A stretch of DNA of 64,000 bases, taken from contig OZ037843.1 in NCBI GenBank assembly GCA_964035575.1, positions 372,001-436,000 on the forward strand, in the 5' to 3' direction. Both the position numbers and the translations under genes were made by a program. Source of the DNA: Rhynchopus sp. YZ270_cl-10. Its lineage: Eukaryota; Euglenozoa; Diplonemea; Diplonemida; Diplonemidae. This document shows, in pieces, positions 31,371 to 41,071 of the stretch; within the stretch, counting starts at the first letter, position 1; every line of letters starts with the position of its first letter. The notes beneath the pieces are model-generated. The model saw only the letters and a list, made by a program, of their open reading frames with translations. It was not told the DNA's origin and searched no databases.

Positions 31371-32193
31371 AGGTACGCCTTGTACACACGCAGGTTCTGC
31401 TCCAACTTCCGCAGCGCTGTCGTCATCCCCTCAGGCAGCTCACCACCGTGCTCTTCCTCCGCCACCTTCTCCACATCATACCCAGCCAGGAGCATTGCGA
31501 TCTCTTGCACTGTGTTGATGGTGCACTTCATTGTTGCCTGCTCCTTCAGGATATCACGTGCAAACCCTCTGGTCACGTAGAAGTCGAGAAGGAAAACACC
31601 TACACTTGTCGAAAGGTTTGGCGGTGGAAACGACCCTGTGGCGCAGGGCAGGGTGTCGCAGTCGGTCAGCTTGCGGTACGCCTCTAGCCTCCCATGCTCA
31701 CCACCCTGCGGGTTGGTCCCGGCAGGTCGAACAGCCCAAACCGGAAGCTTTGCTCCACACCAAGCACGAACAGCCATACTATCGTACAACACGCCAACGC
31801 TGTGCTGTACCGCTCCCCCACCTGCAGCACCAGAAGCATGTCAAGCATGAGGACCTGCAGCGGCCACGCAGTAGTCCCCGTCGTCCGTGAGTCAAGATCC
31901 CAGCAGAAGACTACGCCTGCTCCGACAAAAACGGCTGTGGTGAAGAATGCCTCTGGCGGACGCCGTTTGCACAAGATCAGCGACACGATGAGTGTGCCCG
32001 ACGCTATGGCAACGTACGAGCCAGCACTGTAGATGTACCGCTCTGCGAGTCTCCCACCAAACGCAACGATAAAGTACAACGGAAAAAGCGAACACATAAT
32101 GCTGAACATAAGAATCAAAAAGCGCTTCTTCCGCTCCGGTGCGTCTAGCGTCCCGTCCAGCGAGAGCATGCGGTCCAGCACGGCACACCTCAT
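31371..32193 (-). pseudogene. E-type pseudocyclase, 3'-truncated broken copy
   Basis: From MRCAVLDRMLSLDGTLD it encodes about five to six hydrophobic segments and FRFGLFDLPG, matching WRFGLFDMPG of the intact E. After a frame change near 31,690 it continues with DFYVTRGFARDILKEQ, GYDVEKVAEEEHGGELPEG and KLEQNLRVYKAYLP, then stops resembling E. The cyclase domain is missing. The N-terminal membrane module is strongly diverged from E, while the linker is almost identical. An in-frame two-codon loss (ELLEE reduced to EEE) is seen relative to its neighbour. Confidence 0.8.
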
Positions 32194-32632
32194 CGTGGGT
32201 TTAAATTTTATTTTTTCTTCTTTTTTTCACAAACTCGTCTCTGAGCAAGACACCCCTCTGCCTTAAAAAAATAGAAATTGTTGTGTAGCTGTTGGTGTGG
32301 TTTTTTTCTCTTTTTTTTGTCGCCAGGTTACCTGAAAGCGCTGCCGCGATGTCGGGGAATGGCAACGGGAGGTTTGACGAATGGTGGTTGTGGCGGTGGT
32401 ACCGGTTCTGACCTTGCGGCCCAGGAGGGGGGGGTTGGCAATTCACGAGACCTACCACATAAGTGGGAAAGATACGGTAGCAACCCACCTATTCTGTCTT
32501 TTTTGTTTCGTTTCACTTATTTTTAAAAAAAATGGCATAAACTTTGAGCATTTTTTGCACATCTGTTTCACTACATGCATCGGACTGTTTACACACAACG
32601 TCTTCCCTACCCCACCCAACACGCCACTCTCT
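32194..32632. other. Gene-free spacer
   Basis: Between the ureohydrolase stop and the E remnant. T-rich near 32,210 and GC-richer at 32,330-32,480. No gene or repeat that I can assign. Confidence 0.35.
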
Positions 32633-33694
32633 TCAGACCCGCTTCGAGATCTCCCTTGCCGAGATATATGCCATTGCGAGGGAGGTTAGAATCTCGCCCG
32701 CTTCAATAGCACCTTGCACCTCGCCTTGAGGGTGCTGCACGGGAGCCGCTTCACAGAGGTGGAGGTACGATGCTGTGGGTGCGGACGCAAAGCTGTGTAC
32801 ATACTGCTGTGCCTTTTCCACTGAGAGCCCTGCTGCAGTGAACGCGGAGACCGGCATCCCGGTGATACAGTCTGTGTCCAGCTCCACACCAAGCGGCCGG
32901 TCCTTCTTGACCAATCTCTCCCTCGCAGCGACGCACGCAGCGCCAAACTTCACCTCCTTCCGGACCCTCAGCGCCTGGTACGTATCATAGGTGAACCCTG
33001 CATTGTCCATTTCTACGAGGCTCGCTTCGTTGTTTTTCCCTTCGTGCAGACACATGACGTGGTAGTCTTCGAGGGTCCCATCTGTGTGAGCGTAGCGGAA
33101 TCCGTTACCACTGTGCCGCCCTTCTACCGCACGGAAGTCAGCATGCGGGTCTAGGTTGGATGCTACAACGGGGGTTCCTTTTGCGTGGCTGAGTGCTGAG
33201 AGGATTGGGTAGCAGTTGTTATGCCCTCCACCGATCACAACAGGTTCAAGCCCAGCGGAGAAGATGCTGTGCAACACCGGCGCCACTGCCAGGTCAGTTT
33301 CTTCCACAGCTCTGCGCAAGGCTGCCAGGTCGTCTCCGTCGCGTGATGGTGGTGTGATCGCACCGAGGACCATGACCCGGTCTGCAGGAAAAAATCGGTT
33401 TACCTGCAGTCGATAGAAATGAAGCAAAAAGGCCTCCCAGGCGCCGCTGGCCCCACCACGACCGAGGTTCGCTTGAGGTCCATGGTCTTCAGGGATGCCG
33501 ACAAGAACGTACCGTACACCAGCTTCGCGCGCAGAGGTCAGGCTGTCGTGCAAGCTGTGTCCTGCATCGGGCTCATGGTGACGCACCACCTGCCATGCTT
33601 TGCGTTCGCCCTCCCTACTGGGAAGCCCGGTGGGGGTGCTGCAGACAACGCGGGGCAGTGGGGACGACAACGCACGGCGCATTAAAGTGGTCAT
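32633..33694 (-). CDS. Ureohydrolase (arginase/formimidoylglutamase superfamily)
   Basis: This 353-residue protein keeps the binuclear manganese site: His in VIGGGHNNCYP (about 155), Asp/His/Asp in NLDPHADFR (about 180) and two Asp in ELDTDCI (about 273). The block EGRHSGNGFRYA after the metal loop resembles bacterial formimidoylglutamases and related proteins, rather than arginase (SMDIDGLDP-type second motif), so the substrate is probably a guanidino or formimino compound other than arginine; this is inference. The first 25 residues (MTTLMRRALSSPLPRVV) are Arg/Ser-rich without acidic residues and could be a mitochondrial presequence. Single exon. It does not belong to the receptor unit. Confidence 0.85.
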   Translation of the reverse strand: MTTLMRRALSSPLPRVVCSTPTGLPSREGERKAWQVVRHHEPDAGHSLHDSLTSAREAGVRYVLVGIPEDHGPQANLGRGGASGAWEAFLLHFYRLQVNRFFPADRVMVLGAITPPSRDGDDLAALRRAVEETDLAVAPVLHSIFSAGLEPVVIGGGHNNCYPILSALSHAKGTPVVASNLDPHADFRAVEGRHSGNGFRYAHTDGTLEDYHVMCLHEGKNNEASLVEMDNAGFTYDTYQALRVRKEVKFGAACVAARERLVKKDRPLGVELDTDCITGMPVSAFTAAGLSVEKAQQYVHSFASAPTASYLHLCEAAPVQHPQGEVQGAIEAGEILTSLAMAYISAREISKRV

Positions 33695-34192
33695 GGCTAT
33701 TGTTGTTGAGTATTCTTCTTGGTGGGGTTAAAGAGAGAGAGGAGAGAGGGAGGGGGATTGAATGGGTTGTTATGAAGTTTTTGTTATGTTTGCTTTGTGT
33801 GCTTGCTTTGTTTTTTTTTTGTTTTGTAACATGTTTGCTTTTGTTTGTTTTTTCTCTTTTTTGTTTTTTTGTTTTTTGTTGGAGGTGTTTGTCTTTGTTG
33901 ATTCAGTAATGTTTTCCTTAGTTATGTAGACATCAAGTCACAGAGAAAGGGTGCGTTACTTTGTAAGACTACGACTTATTCACGATCTCTGAGCTAAGAA
34001 GATTTAAACAGAAAGGGAAACCCGCATTTGAGGAACTCACAATGCGTCAAAAGAAAAGTGAAGTTATTAATGCAGGCACCTCCGACTGACAGGCGAGAGT
34101 CATTCACCACCTGGGAGCGATTGTGATTAGGGTACGTCTGTGCAGACAGACTTTTTGTGAAGGTGTAAAGTAAAGTCTTTGGGATTTGCATT
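33695..34192. other. Upstream region of the ureohydrolase gene; gene-free
   Basis: Strongly G/T-biased on the plus strand between 33,720 and 33,900 (so C/A-rich in the gene's sense), typical of a promoter or 5' UTR tract but not diagnostic. GAAGTTATTAATGCAGGCAC recurs at 34,054. Confidence 0.4.
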
Positions 34193-34221
34193 GAGTGACT
34201 GTAAAGCCACTTCGCACAAAC

Positions 34222-37200
34222 CAGGGCTTCCCACAGGGGGGACCAGGGGGGACCAGTGGTCCCCCTGGGAGAAAAAAAAAAAAATAAGGGGGGACCAGGG
34301 GGGACCAGCCTGCCCTTGAGTGTTCCGAGGCTGCCTGTTAGGAATTTTCCACATTTTTTTTAATTTTCCCTACCCTCCCGTCCCCGCGCATCCAAATACA
34401 GGCAACTAACAGGGGGAAAAAAAAGATGGCACCAAAAAAGTCCACCGGACCAAGACAGGTTTCCATAATGGAATTTGCAAAGCGACCGGCGGAGTCCCAG
34501 ATATCGTCTCAGGCCCCGAAGAGGCAGAAAATAACGGTTGCAAAGAACCACGAGTATGCCACATGGGACGTGGTCGCAGCCCGTGAGCAGGCCGCGGTGA
34601 GGAAGGTTGTGCTGGACGAAAACGCAACTGCTGAAGATATTGTTCAAGAAATAAAAAAACACGACTTCAACCGCTACTACAACACGTGGACTGGGGAAGA
34701 GACTAAGGTTCAAGTGGCACTTCGTGGAATGTCGTGGAAGATCTCGGGGATGGGCTACGAGAAGAAGGACGCAGTGATCCAGCGAGTAAAGGAAAGAGAC
34801 GAGAACGATCGCAGGGCAAGGGAAACACCCCCACCTGAACCTCTTCCGGAAGTGACGGCAGCCTTGTCGAATACCAACGTCCCCCCTTCATCAGCTCCTC
34901 CTTCTTCGAAGGCTGCACCGAAACCGGCCGCAAAAAAGTACCACACCGTTCTCACTCCGAAGGCAAAATCCCGTCAGCAGGGGGGTACGAAGGATGCGGA
35001 CTTGTGGGTGCTGGACAACCAGGAGGAACCGGAGGGGGGAGCCGACTGGAAGTTCGAAATCCCCTACCCCCACATTCCAAGAAAGAAGCCTCAGAAGAAC
35101 TGCGAAGAGAAAAAAAAGGGTGTGGAGCCCGAGGCAGATGACAGAGACGTGTGCGACGGAGTGGTGTCATTCCTAGCAGGGAACCCCTTGGAGTGCGAAG
35201 ATGTTGCGGTCGTCGACGAGGATGGCAACGTAAAGGACAACAACGAGAACAACACCAACACCAACGAGGACGAGGACGACGACGACGAGGATGACGACGA
35301 GGAGGATGACAACAACGAGAACGAGAACGACATGGCAGACAGCGAGAGCTCAGAAGAACCCACGGAATACAACACCCCCAATAAGTTGGCATTCTCTGAG
35401 CAGCAAAGGTTCCTGAACGCCGCTGATAAGTACGAGTGGGTCTTCGCATCAAAGAGAGGGTACTGGTGCAGGTTGTGCAAGAAGCATCTTGCGCTGGCTA
35501 TCAGCGCGAAGCGTCCTGATGCAGATGGCTCGTTTTTCGAAGTCCCATGTTGTGATGTGACACGAATCACAAAAAAGAAGTGTCCTGAACACGCGAAAAC
35601 TGCGAGCCACGTGGCAGCTGTGGAGGCAGAGAGGACACGGAACAGCGGGACCGGGATGATTGTAAAGACATCCAAAGCGCATCAGAGCATGAACCGGCGT
35701 CAGCTGCTGAAGCTCACAGCCAATTTGTACTGGTTGGTGAAGCGAGGGGTGAGCCACAGCACCAATTACGCCAGCCTCGCACAGCACTCGGCAAGGTGGG
35801 ACGCCGACCTGAAGGCCTTCATTGAAACGAAGAACGCTTCCTACACTAGCAGGCGGACAATGCAGGAGCTTCTGGACGCGATTAACACCGAGCTGCAGTT
35901 TCGCATCGAGTCCCGCGTGCGACAAAGTAAGTACATTACTGTGCTTGCTGATGAGACGCAAGAGATCTGCCGTCGCTCTGAATTGTCGGTGTACATACGT
36001 GGCGTTGATGGCAAAGGCGAGAGCTTCGAGCATTTTTGGGGTATCGCACCGTTGACAGATGGGAAGGGTGCGGCAGGTGTGTACACCGACATTGCAGAGA
36101 GAGTGTCCTACATGGACGTGCACCGTGCGAGAGGGGTACCGCTGGAGACGGACGAGCAGCCACCCGCCCGCGAGATGATTGGCGGGAAGAAGATTGTTGG
36201 TGTTGGGTTCGATGGAACCAACACGATGTCGGGTGGGTTTTCTGGTGTGCAGACGAGGTTTAAGTATTTTCAAAATATTTATATTATCTACGTCTGGTGC
36301 AGAAACCACCAGCTGAACCTCTCTCTGCAGTGGGCTGGGCAGAGCCATGTTGACGTGATGAGTGCGATCAACAGCCAGCGCGACATCTACTGGTACGTTC
36401 GCAGTTCCGGTGAACGAGTCTTGGCCGTGTCCAACGCCTGCAACCAGCTCAAGCAGGTAGTGGAGTGGCTGAACCTGCCAGACCTGCAGCTGGAGAAGGG
36501 GGCCGACACCCGTTGGCTCACCAACGAGAAAGGGTGCACGACGCTGCTGAACACCCTCCCCTCCATCCACCACGCCCTCAGCCAGATCCACCAGCAGGAC
36601 GGCGATGCCATCACCAGGGGACTGTTGGAAACGCTGGAGTCGCCGAGGTTCGTTGCGGCAAACTTCCTCCTCGCCAGCGTCTTCATCGTGATGAAGCCGC
36701 TGAACCTGAAGTTGCAAGAATCTTGTGCTGGATTGGTCATGATTCCTGACCTGCTGAAGTCCACACAGGAATCACTCGAGCGACTCGCGGAAGGTGTGGA
36801 GAACGGTGCAGAGTACAAGTATCTTCAATGGACTACGTACTACAACACTGTTGTGGCTCGCTTGTCGGGGAAGAAGGTCTGTCCGGAAGCTTTTCTTCGG
36901 TTTCACGAAACCACCACTAGAAGCTACGTGAAAGATCTAATCGCACAGCTTACCGCAAGGTTTTGTGATTCCGCAATATTCACAAACATCGCAGTACTGG
37001 ATCCGCAGCGAGACTTCGGTGACAAGCCCGATGAAGACGAAGCCTTAATACACAACCTTACTCACTTCTTCTGCACCAAGCGGTCCCAGAAACTAGATGG
37101 TTATCCGGAAACGAAGAGCTACGACCCCCCTTACAACGATCATGACAAGCAAACAATACGGTTCCAGCTTACCTTGCTCCTCACAAAAATAAGGCAACAG

Positions 37201-37998
37201 CGGGAAGCAAGCGCGAACCCTGCGAAGTACACGTTCTCAGATGCTGTGCGTTATGCAGTTGCGTGCCATTCGTTGACGTTGCCCAAAGCAGTTGATTTCC
37301 TTCTTCGTGTCGCATGCTTGCCTGGTAGTACGGCTGTGGTGGAGCGTGCATTTTCAGTTTTGAAACTGGTACTGACGCGTCTCAGGGCCAGCATGCTGAT
37401 CACGACGTTAGATGCCCTCATGAGGATAAAAATTGAGGGACCTCAGGTGCCTTCTCTTCCGTTTTTGAACAGCGTTGTCGATCGATTCATCAAAGCGGCA
37501 CCAAAGACAGGAAGACGCCGCGATTTTGGTACTGTAGCATGAGAGAATTTTATTGTATGGATCAGTTTTATGTGTGCAGCCTTTGACCCTTTTCGTGTGT
37601 CGTCATCGAGCTATGTTGCATTGCGGTTCCCCCACCCCACCCCATCAGTGTAAACAAAATTGAGAAAAGGATCCCCCCCCGTTCACTACTTTCTTCAGAG
37701 CAGGAAACTGCTTTTTCTTTTTACCTTTCTTTTTTCCAGCGTTTTTGGCGACATAGTGCCTGAAAAAGACCAGAAACTAAGTTTCAGCTTCAATTTTTTG
37801 CAAATAACCCCCCACTACGTTCTTCAGAGAAGTAGTCAGTGGGAGCGTCCGTAGTGCGTAAAGGCGCGTAACGTAACGTAGAGTCAGCGTTAATGCTACA
37901 TACCACACACAACAAGGCGCGAAAAAAAAATTTTTTTTCACCTTTTTTTGGCTGGTCCCCCTGGGAGGCCAAAACCCCAGATCCTGCGGGAAGCCCTG
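34222..37998 (+). mobile_element. Autonomous-looking hAT transposon, 3,777 bp
   Basis: Terminal inverted repeats begin CAGGGCTTCCC[A/G]CAGG at both ends and include GGGGGACCAG subterminally. The 5-bp sequence CAAAC flanks both ends. The element splits the 3' flank block of receptor gene B: uninterrupted versions run straight through GCCACTTCACACAAAC at 26,130, 47,410 and 54,965. It encodes one open transposase. With intact ends and an intact ORF it looks potentially active. A non-autonomous relative is at 44,238-44,935. Confidence 0.92.
34426..37542 (+). CDS. hAT-family transposase
   Basis: This 1,038-residue DNA transposase is in one uninterrupted frame. Residues 1-330 are a basic then Pro/Ala then very acidic region (Asp/Glu/Asn run near 280-310). 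Next comes a TTF-like zinc finger (WCRLCKKH ... CPEHAKTASH, about 345-400). The RNase H-like core shows Asp in VLADETQEI, Asp in GVGFDGTNTMSGG, WCRNHQLNL and TRWLT. The hAT C-terminal dimerisation motif is GSTAVVERAFSVLK ... RLRASM. By family knowledge it cuts at the element ends and leaves short target duplications. The start ATG follows an A-rich stretch with no earlier in-frame Met. It is longer than most hAT transposases because of the N-terminal acidic extension. Confidence 0.93.
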   Translation: MAPKKSTGPRQVSIMEFAKRPAESQISSQAPKRQKITVAKNHEYATWDVVAAREQAAVRKVVLDENATAEDIVQEIKKHDFNRYYNTWTGEETKVQVALRGMSWKISGMGYEKKDAVIQRVKERDENDRRARETPPPEPLPEVTAALSNTNVPPSSAPPSSKAAPKPAAKKYHTVLTPKAKSRQQGGTKDADLWVLDNQEEPEGGADWKFEIPYPHIPRKKPQKNCEEKKKGVEPEADDRDVCDGVVSFLAGNPLECEDVAVVDEDGNVKDNNENNTNTNEDEDDDDEDDDEEDDNNENENDMADSESSEEPTEYNTPNKLAFSEQQRFLNAADKYEWVFASKRGYWCRLCKKHLALAISAKRPDADGSFFEVPCCDVTRITKKKCPEHAKTASHVAAVEAERTRNSGTGMIVKTSKAHQSMNRRQLLKLTANLYWLVKRGVSHSTNYASLAQHSARWDADLKAFIETKNASYTSRRTMQELLDAINTELQFRIESRVRQSKYITVLADETQEICRRSELSVYIRGVDGKGESFEHFWGIAPLTDGKGAAGVYTDIAERVSYMDVHRARGVPLETDEQPPAREMIGGKKIVGVGFDGTNTMSGGFSGVQTRFKYFQNIYIIYVWCRNHQLNLSLQWAGQSHVDVMSAINSQRDIYWYVRSSGERVLAVSNACNQLKQVVEWLNLPDLQLEKGADTRWLTNEKGCTTLLNTLPSIHHALSQIHQQDGDAITRGLLETLESPRFVAANFLLASVFIVMKPLNLKLQESCAGLVMIPDLLKSTQESLERLAEGVENGAEYKYLQWTTYYNTVVARLSGKKVCPEAFLRFHETTTRSYVKDLIAQLTARFCDSAIFTNIAVLDPQRDFGDKPDEDEALIHNLTHFFCTKRSQKLDGYPETKSYDPPYNDHDKQTIRFQLTLLLTKIRQQREASANPAKYTFSDAVRYAVACHSLTLPKAVDFLLRVACLPGSTAVVERAFSVLKLVLTRLRASMLITTLDALMRIKIEGPQVPSLPFLNSVVDRFIKAAPKTGRRRDFGTVA

Positions 37999-38461
37999 CA
38001 AACAATAAAAAAATATCAGAATTAATGAAGAATAACAACAAAACTCTTGAGAGCAGGACACCCTGCAGCACTGCCACAGTGCCACATCCGTGCGGAACGC
38101 TCTCAACAGGAGTGACACTGCGGCTCTCACACGACCCTGCAGGGCGTGTCAGATGCAGAGGACCACTGATCCGTGTGGGTGCAATCGTGCATCCCCACAT
38201 CTCAAGGCAAACTAAAGTACAAAAACAAATTAAGATTAAACGGAAACACCACCCAAAACAATACAACAAGAATACAGTGCATCTGAGGTGTGTACTGGCG
38301 CTTCATGGAGACGAAACACACACGACACAAACATAAGTGCACATGAATGTGCACTGGTGCACCGCTTCATACCGAAGGGGCAAGACGAAACACACACGAC
38401 ATAAAAAAAAGTTGAAATGAATGTGAAAACATTACGCTGCACAGAACAATAAAACACAAAC
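37999..38461. repeat. Shared 3' flank of receptor gene B, right part
   Basis: Continues the flank interrupted by the hAT element. 38,150-38,340 is almost identical to 26,270-26,480 next to gene A, including GATCCGTGTGGGTGCAATCG. A duplicated patch (ACACACGACA repeated) makes it slightly longer than the A version. Confidence 0.75.
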
Positions 38462-41071
38462 TCAGTGCAGATCCACAACGTACGGTGCATAAGCCTTCTC
38501 CCGCACATATCCCATAAGCTCTTCGTAAGGTGTGCGTTGGTCCTGAGCGACGCTGTCCAGCAGAGAAGACGCCTTCTCAAAGTCTTGTTTGATGATGTGC
38601 TCGAAGACCTCGTTCCACAGTGCGTGCGGGTTGTTTGAGGACGACTCCAGCTGGTACATCCACTCCTCGTTTTCGCTGCTGCACAGACCCTTCACAGCAA
38701 ACACAGTCTGCACCTTGTCACTCAACTTCTCGTACAGCACAGCACCTGCACAACGGAGCACCACCTGTCCCTCAGCCTCACGTGACACGTTGCGGTCAAT
38801 GACGCCAGGCAGGTTGTGCTTCTTGTTCCAACGCTCAAGCACAACCACCCACGACATGGACTGCGAAAGAATCGACACCTTTTTCATCCCGTTGCAACCC
38901 ATGTTCCCGACACGTGCCTCGCCTGTCGTGCATCCATACGAGATCTTGTGCACATCGCCAAGTTCTGATGCTACTTCGTGTGCAGCCTTCACACAGGCAA
39001 CACCGTGCGACGACTTCGGAACAAAGGCGTTGAAGGTGGCAAGCATCTTGTCGCCAGAAAACGTGTCACACACACCCTTGTTGTGCTGCACTGCTGTCAG
39101 CATCCTCTCAATCACACCTGCGTGTGCGGAGAGCACCTCTGCGTCCTTGTGCCTCTTGCAGAAGGCGTGCCACGACACGACGTTCATGTGTGCCAGCGAC
39201 ACCTTCTTCTTCTTCATCCCTTCCACACGCAGCAGTGCCTTCTGGTTCTGCACAACGACGGAGCTAGAACTCGCACGCGAGCGGGACACGCCTGACTGCG
39301 ACATCGTCTCCCGTGAGGACTTTGTCATGGATATTTCCTCTTTGTCACTGTCGTTGACAAGCACACTCTGCGGCATGTAGTTTCGGTACTCCACCAGGTT
39401 CGCCACCATGGTAACAAAGCTGCGCTGCATCATCCCCACTTCACTCAGCTGCGACACTGCCCGTTTTGTGTCCACAGCCTCCAAGTCCATCACAGCCACA
39501 CTTGCCATCTCACTCCCAAGCTTCAGCAGAGGTGACGTGATGTAACGTGTGAACACAACAGCAATGGCAAGAAGTCCGATGACCGCAACAGCCGTCACAA
39601 TCACCATCACAGTCACCGCATCCTCCTTCTGTGCGTCTGCAGAGGACAGATCTGATGCCACCTTCGCACGGATTGCATTCGTCGACGCATCAATCGTATC
39701 CATCACAGATGTCCTCGGCACAAGAAGGGTTGAATACCAGAAGATCGTTCTGTGTTCAATTGTCGACGTGATTGTCCAGAACTCCGTGCCGTTCGAGTCA
39801 GACCACTTCAGGAAGGCGTCCTCTGTCTTCTCCACAAGGTCTTTGTAATTCTGCGGGTGTGTGAACACAAACCGCCCGTGCTCTGCAATCACTGAGGGGA
39901 TGTGCGACGTCGCGTCTTCCATCGAGTGGTTCGTGATGTTGATGCTGTATGCAAGGTATGACAGGACGCCAACCTGGCTAATTTGCTCTATCATCTGCAG
40001 CTCCCGTCCTCTGTTGTACGCAACAAGTGTCCCCACTGCACCAGATACACGGTCGTCCTCCACCAGGTACAGCGACGTGCCCTTCGGGAGCAGCTGTGCA
40101 CGCACCACGTCAGTTACCCCATGCGCAGTCACACCGGCGTTTACAACACCCACACGCTTGCCCTGCTTGGGGTACATCGTGTACATATCTGGGTGGGTGA
40201 AGGTGTAGCTGATCTCCCACGCCATGTGGTCCCATCGGACCAGAGCGGGTGAGTAGACAAGCGTCTCGGCAGGGTGCAGTGGTGGCTCGTCGGCACCCAA
40301 GAAGTGGAGCTCACGTCCACGGGAGAAATAGGGATCGGAACCCGGGTATTCAAAAAACTTTACGGGATAGATGCACACTCCCTTTACCTCGCCTTTGTTG
40401 TAGTCTGGCATGTGGTTGCACGGCTCTGAAGGGTACTTCAAGGCTCCCAGGTCGTCCGCATCGGAAAAGGTGACCATGTCCGAGTGCCCTCGCTGCTTTG
40501 TCACCGCGTCTAACAGTTCAAATACATAGAAAACCTTCGTGCCGTTCGTCGGCGCAATACCGGCCGTTGGACTGATCTCTACGAACGAGAACCGCGAGCC
40601 CCACCCTGCGAACGGTTCCCACCTCTTCCACGGAACAGGATGCACCGCACTCCACGGGTACGCTTCGAAGCCTATGAAGCCAACGCCAGAGTTCATTCCA
40701 GCCTGAAAAGCAGACATGACTGCAGGACGCATTATTGTGCGAGAAAAGTCGGGCCCCGTGGTGACGTTTGGGTGGTGTGCCTTCGCCAGTTTGACCATAG
40801 ACATCACCAACTGCTCAGGCACCTTCAGGTACTCCTTCACTGCCGTGTCCACGTTGCCAAGAACAGAGCGCAGGTAGCGTGCCGAGACCGTTTCGATGTC
40901 CGCCGTACCACTGTCGAGACACATCCCGAAGCCCTCGTCACCTGTGTCACGTGCCTTCTCCAGAAGGTCGTCCCATGTTGACAGAGTGAAGCCACCGATG
41001 ATCGCACCTGTCGACAGAATCAGCACCACACACAGCAGTATTGTCAGCGACTGGATGCCACATGCCACCAT
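38462..41071 (-). CDS. Receptor-type pseudocyclase B
   Basis: This 869-residue protein has the same architecture as A: TM1, ectodomain, TM2, HAMP-like linker, cyclase homology domain. It differs from A mainly between residues 90 and 375, at clustered positions: MNSGVGFIGF for VDSGIAFIGF, CNHMPDYNKGEVKG for CNQQPDYNKGEVMG, and SQVGVLSYLAYSIN for DLVGVLAYAAYSFN. The linker is two residues shorter (SDKEEISMTKSS). The first metal Asp is again Asn and the catalytic Asn/Arg are absent. NVSREAEGQVVLRCAGAV groups it with D in the C-terminal domain. Its upstream spacer is almost identical to that of C. The hAT element lies in its 3' flank. Confidence 0.82.
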   Translation of the reverse strand: MVACGIQSLTILLCVVLILSTGAIIGGFTLSTWDDLLEKARDTGDEGFGMCLDSGTADIETVSARYLRSVLGNVDTAVKEYLKVPEQLVMSMVKLAKAHHPNVTTGPDFSRTIMRPAVMSAFQAGMNSGVGFIGFEAYPWSAVHPVPWKRWEPFAGWGSRFSFVEISPTAGIAPTNGTKVFYVFELLDAVTKQRGHSDMVTFSDADDLGALKYPSEPCNHMPDYNKGEVKGVCIYPVKFFEYPGSDPYFSRGRELHFLGADEPPLHPAETLVYSPALVRWDHMAWEISYTFTHPDMYTMYPKQGKRVGVVNAGVTAHGVTDVVRAQLLPKGTSLYLVEDDRVSGAVGTLVAYNRGRELQMIEQISQVGVLSYLAYSINITNHSMEDATSHIPSVIAEHGRFVFTHPQNYKDLVEKTEDAFLKWSDSNGTEFWTITSTIEHRTIFWYSTLLVPRTSVMDTIDASTNAIRAKVASDLSSADAQKEDAVTVMVIVTAVAVIGLLAIAVVFTRYITSPLLKLGSEMASVAVMDLEAVDTKRAVSQLSEVGMMQRSFVTMVANLVEYRNYMPQSVLVNDSDKEEISMTKSSRETMSQSGVSRSRASSSSVVVQNQKALLRVEGMKKKKVSLAHMNVVSWHAFCKRHKDAEVLSAHAGVIERMLTAVQHNKGVCDTFSGDKMLATFNAFVPKSSHGVACVKAAHEVASELGDVHKISYGCTTGEARVGNMGCNGMKKVSILSQSMSWVVVLERWNKKHNLPGVIDRNVSREAEGQVVLRCAGAVLYEKLSDKVQTVFAVKGLCSSENEEWMYQLESSSNNPHALWNEVFEHIIKQDFEKASSLLDSVAQDQRTPYEELMGYVREKAYAPYVVDLH

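Noticed and set aside
35449-36717. 422-codon frame antisense to the hAT transposase
   Set aside because: It lies entirely within the transposase coding region and resembles no protein; the sense strand has clear hAT motifs.
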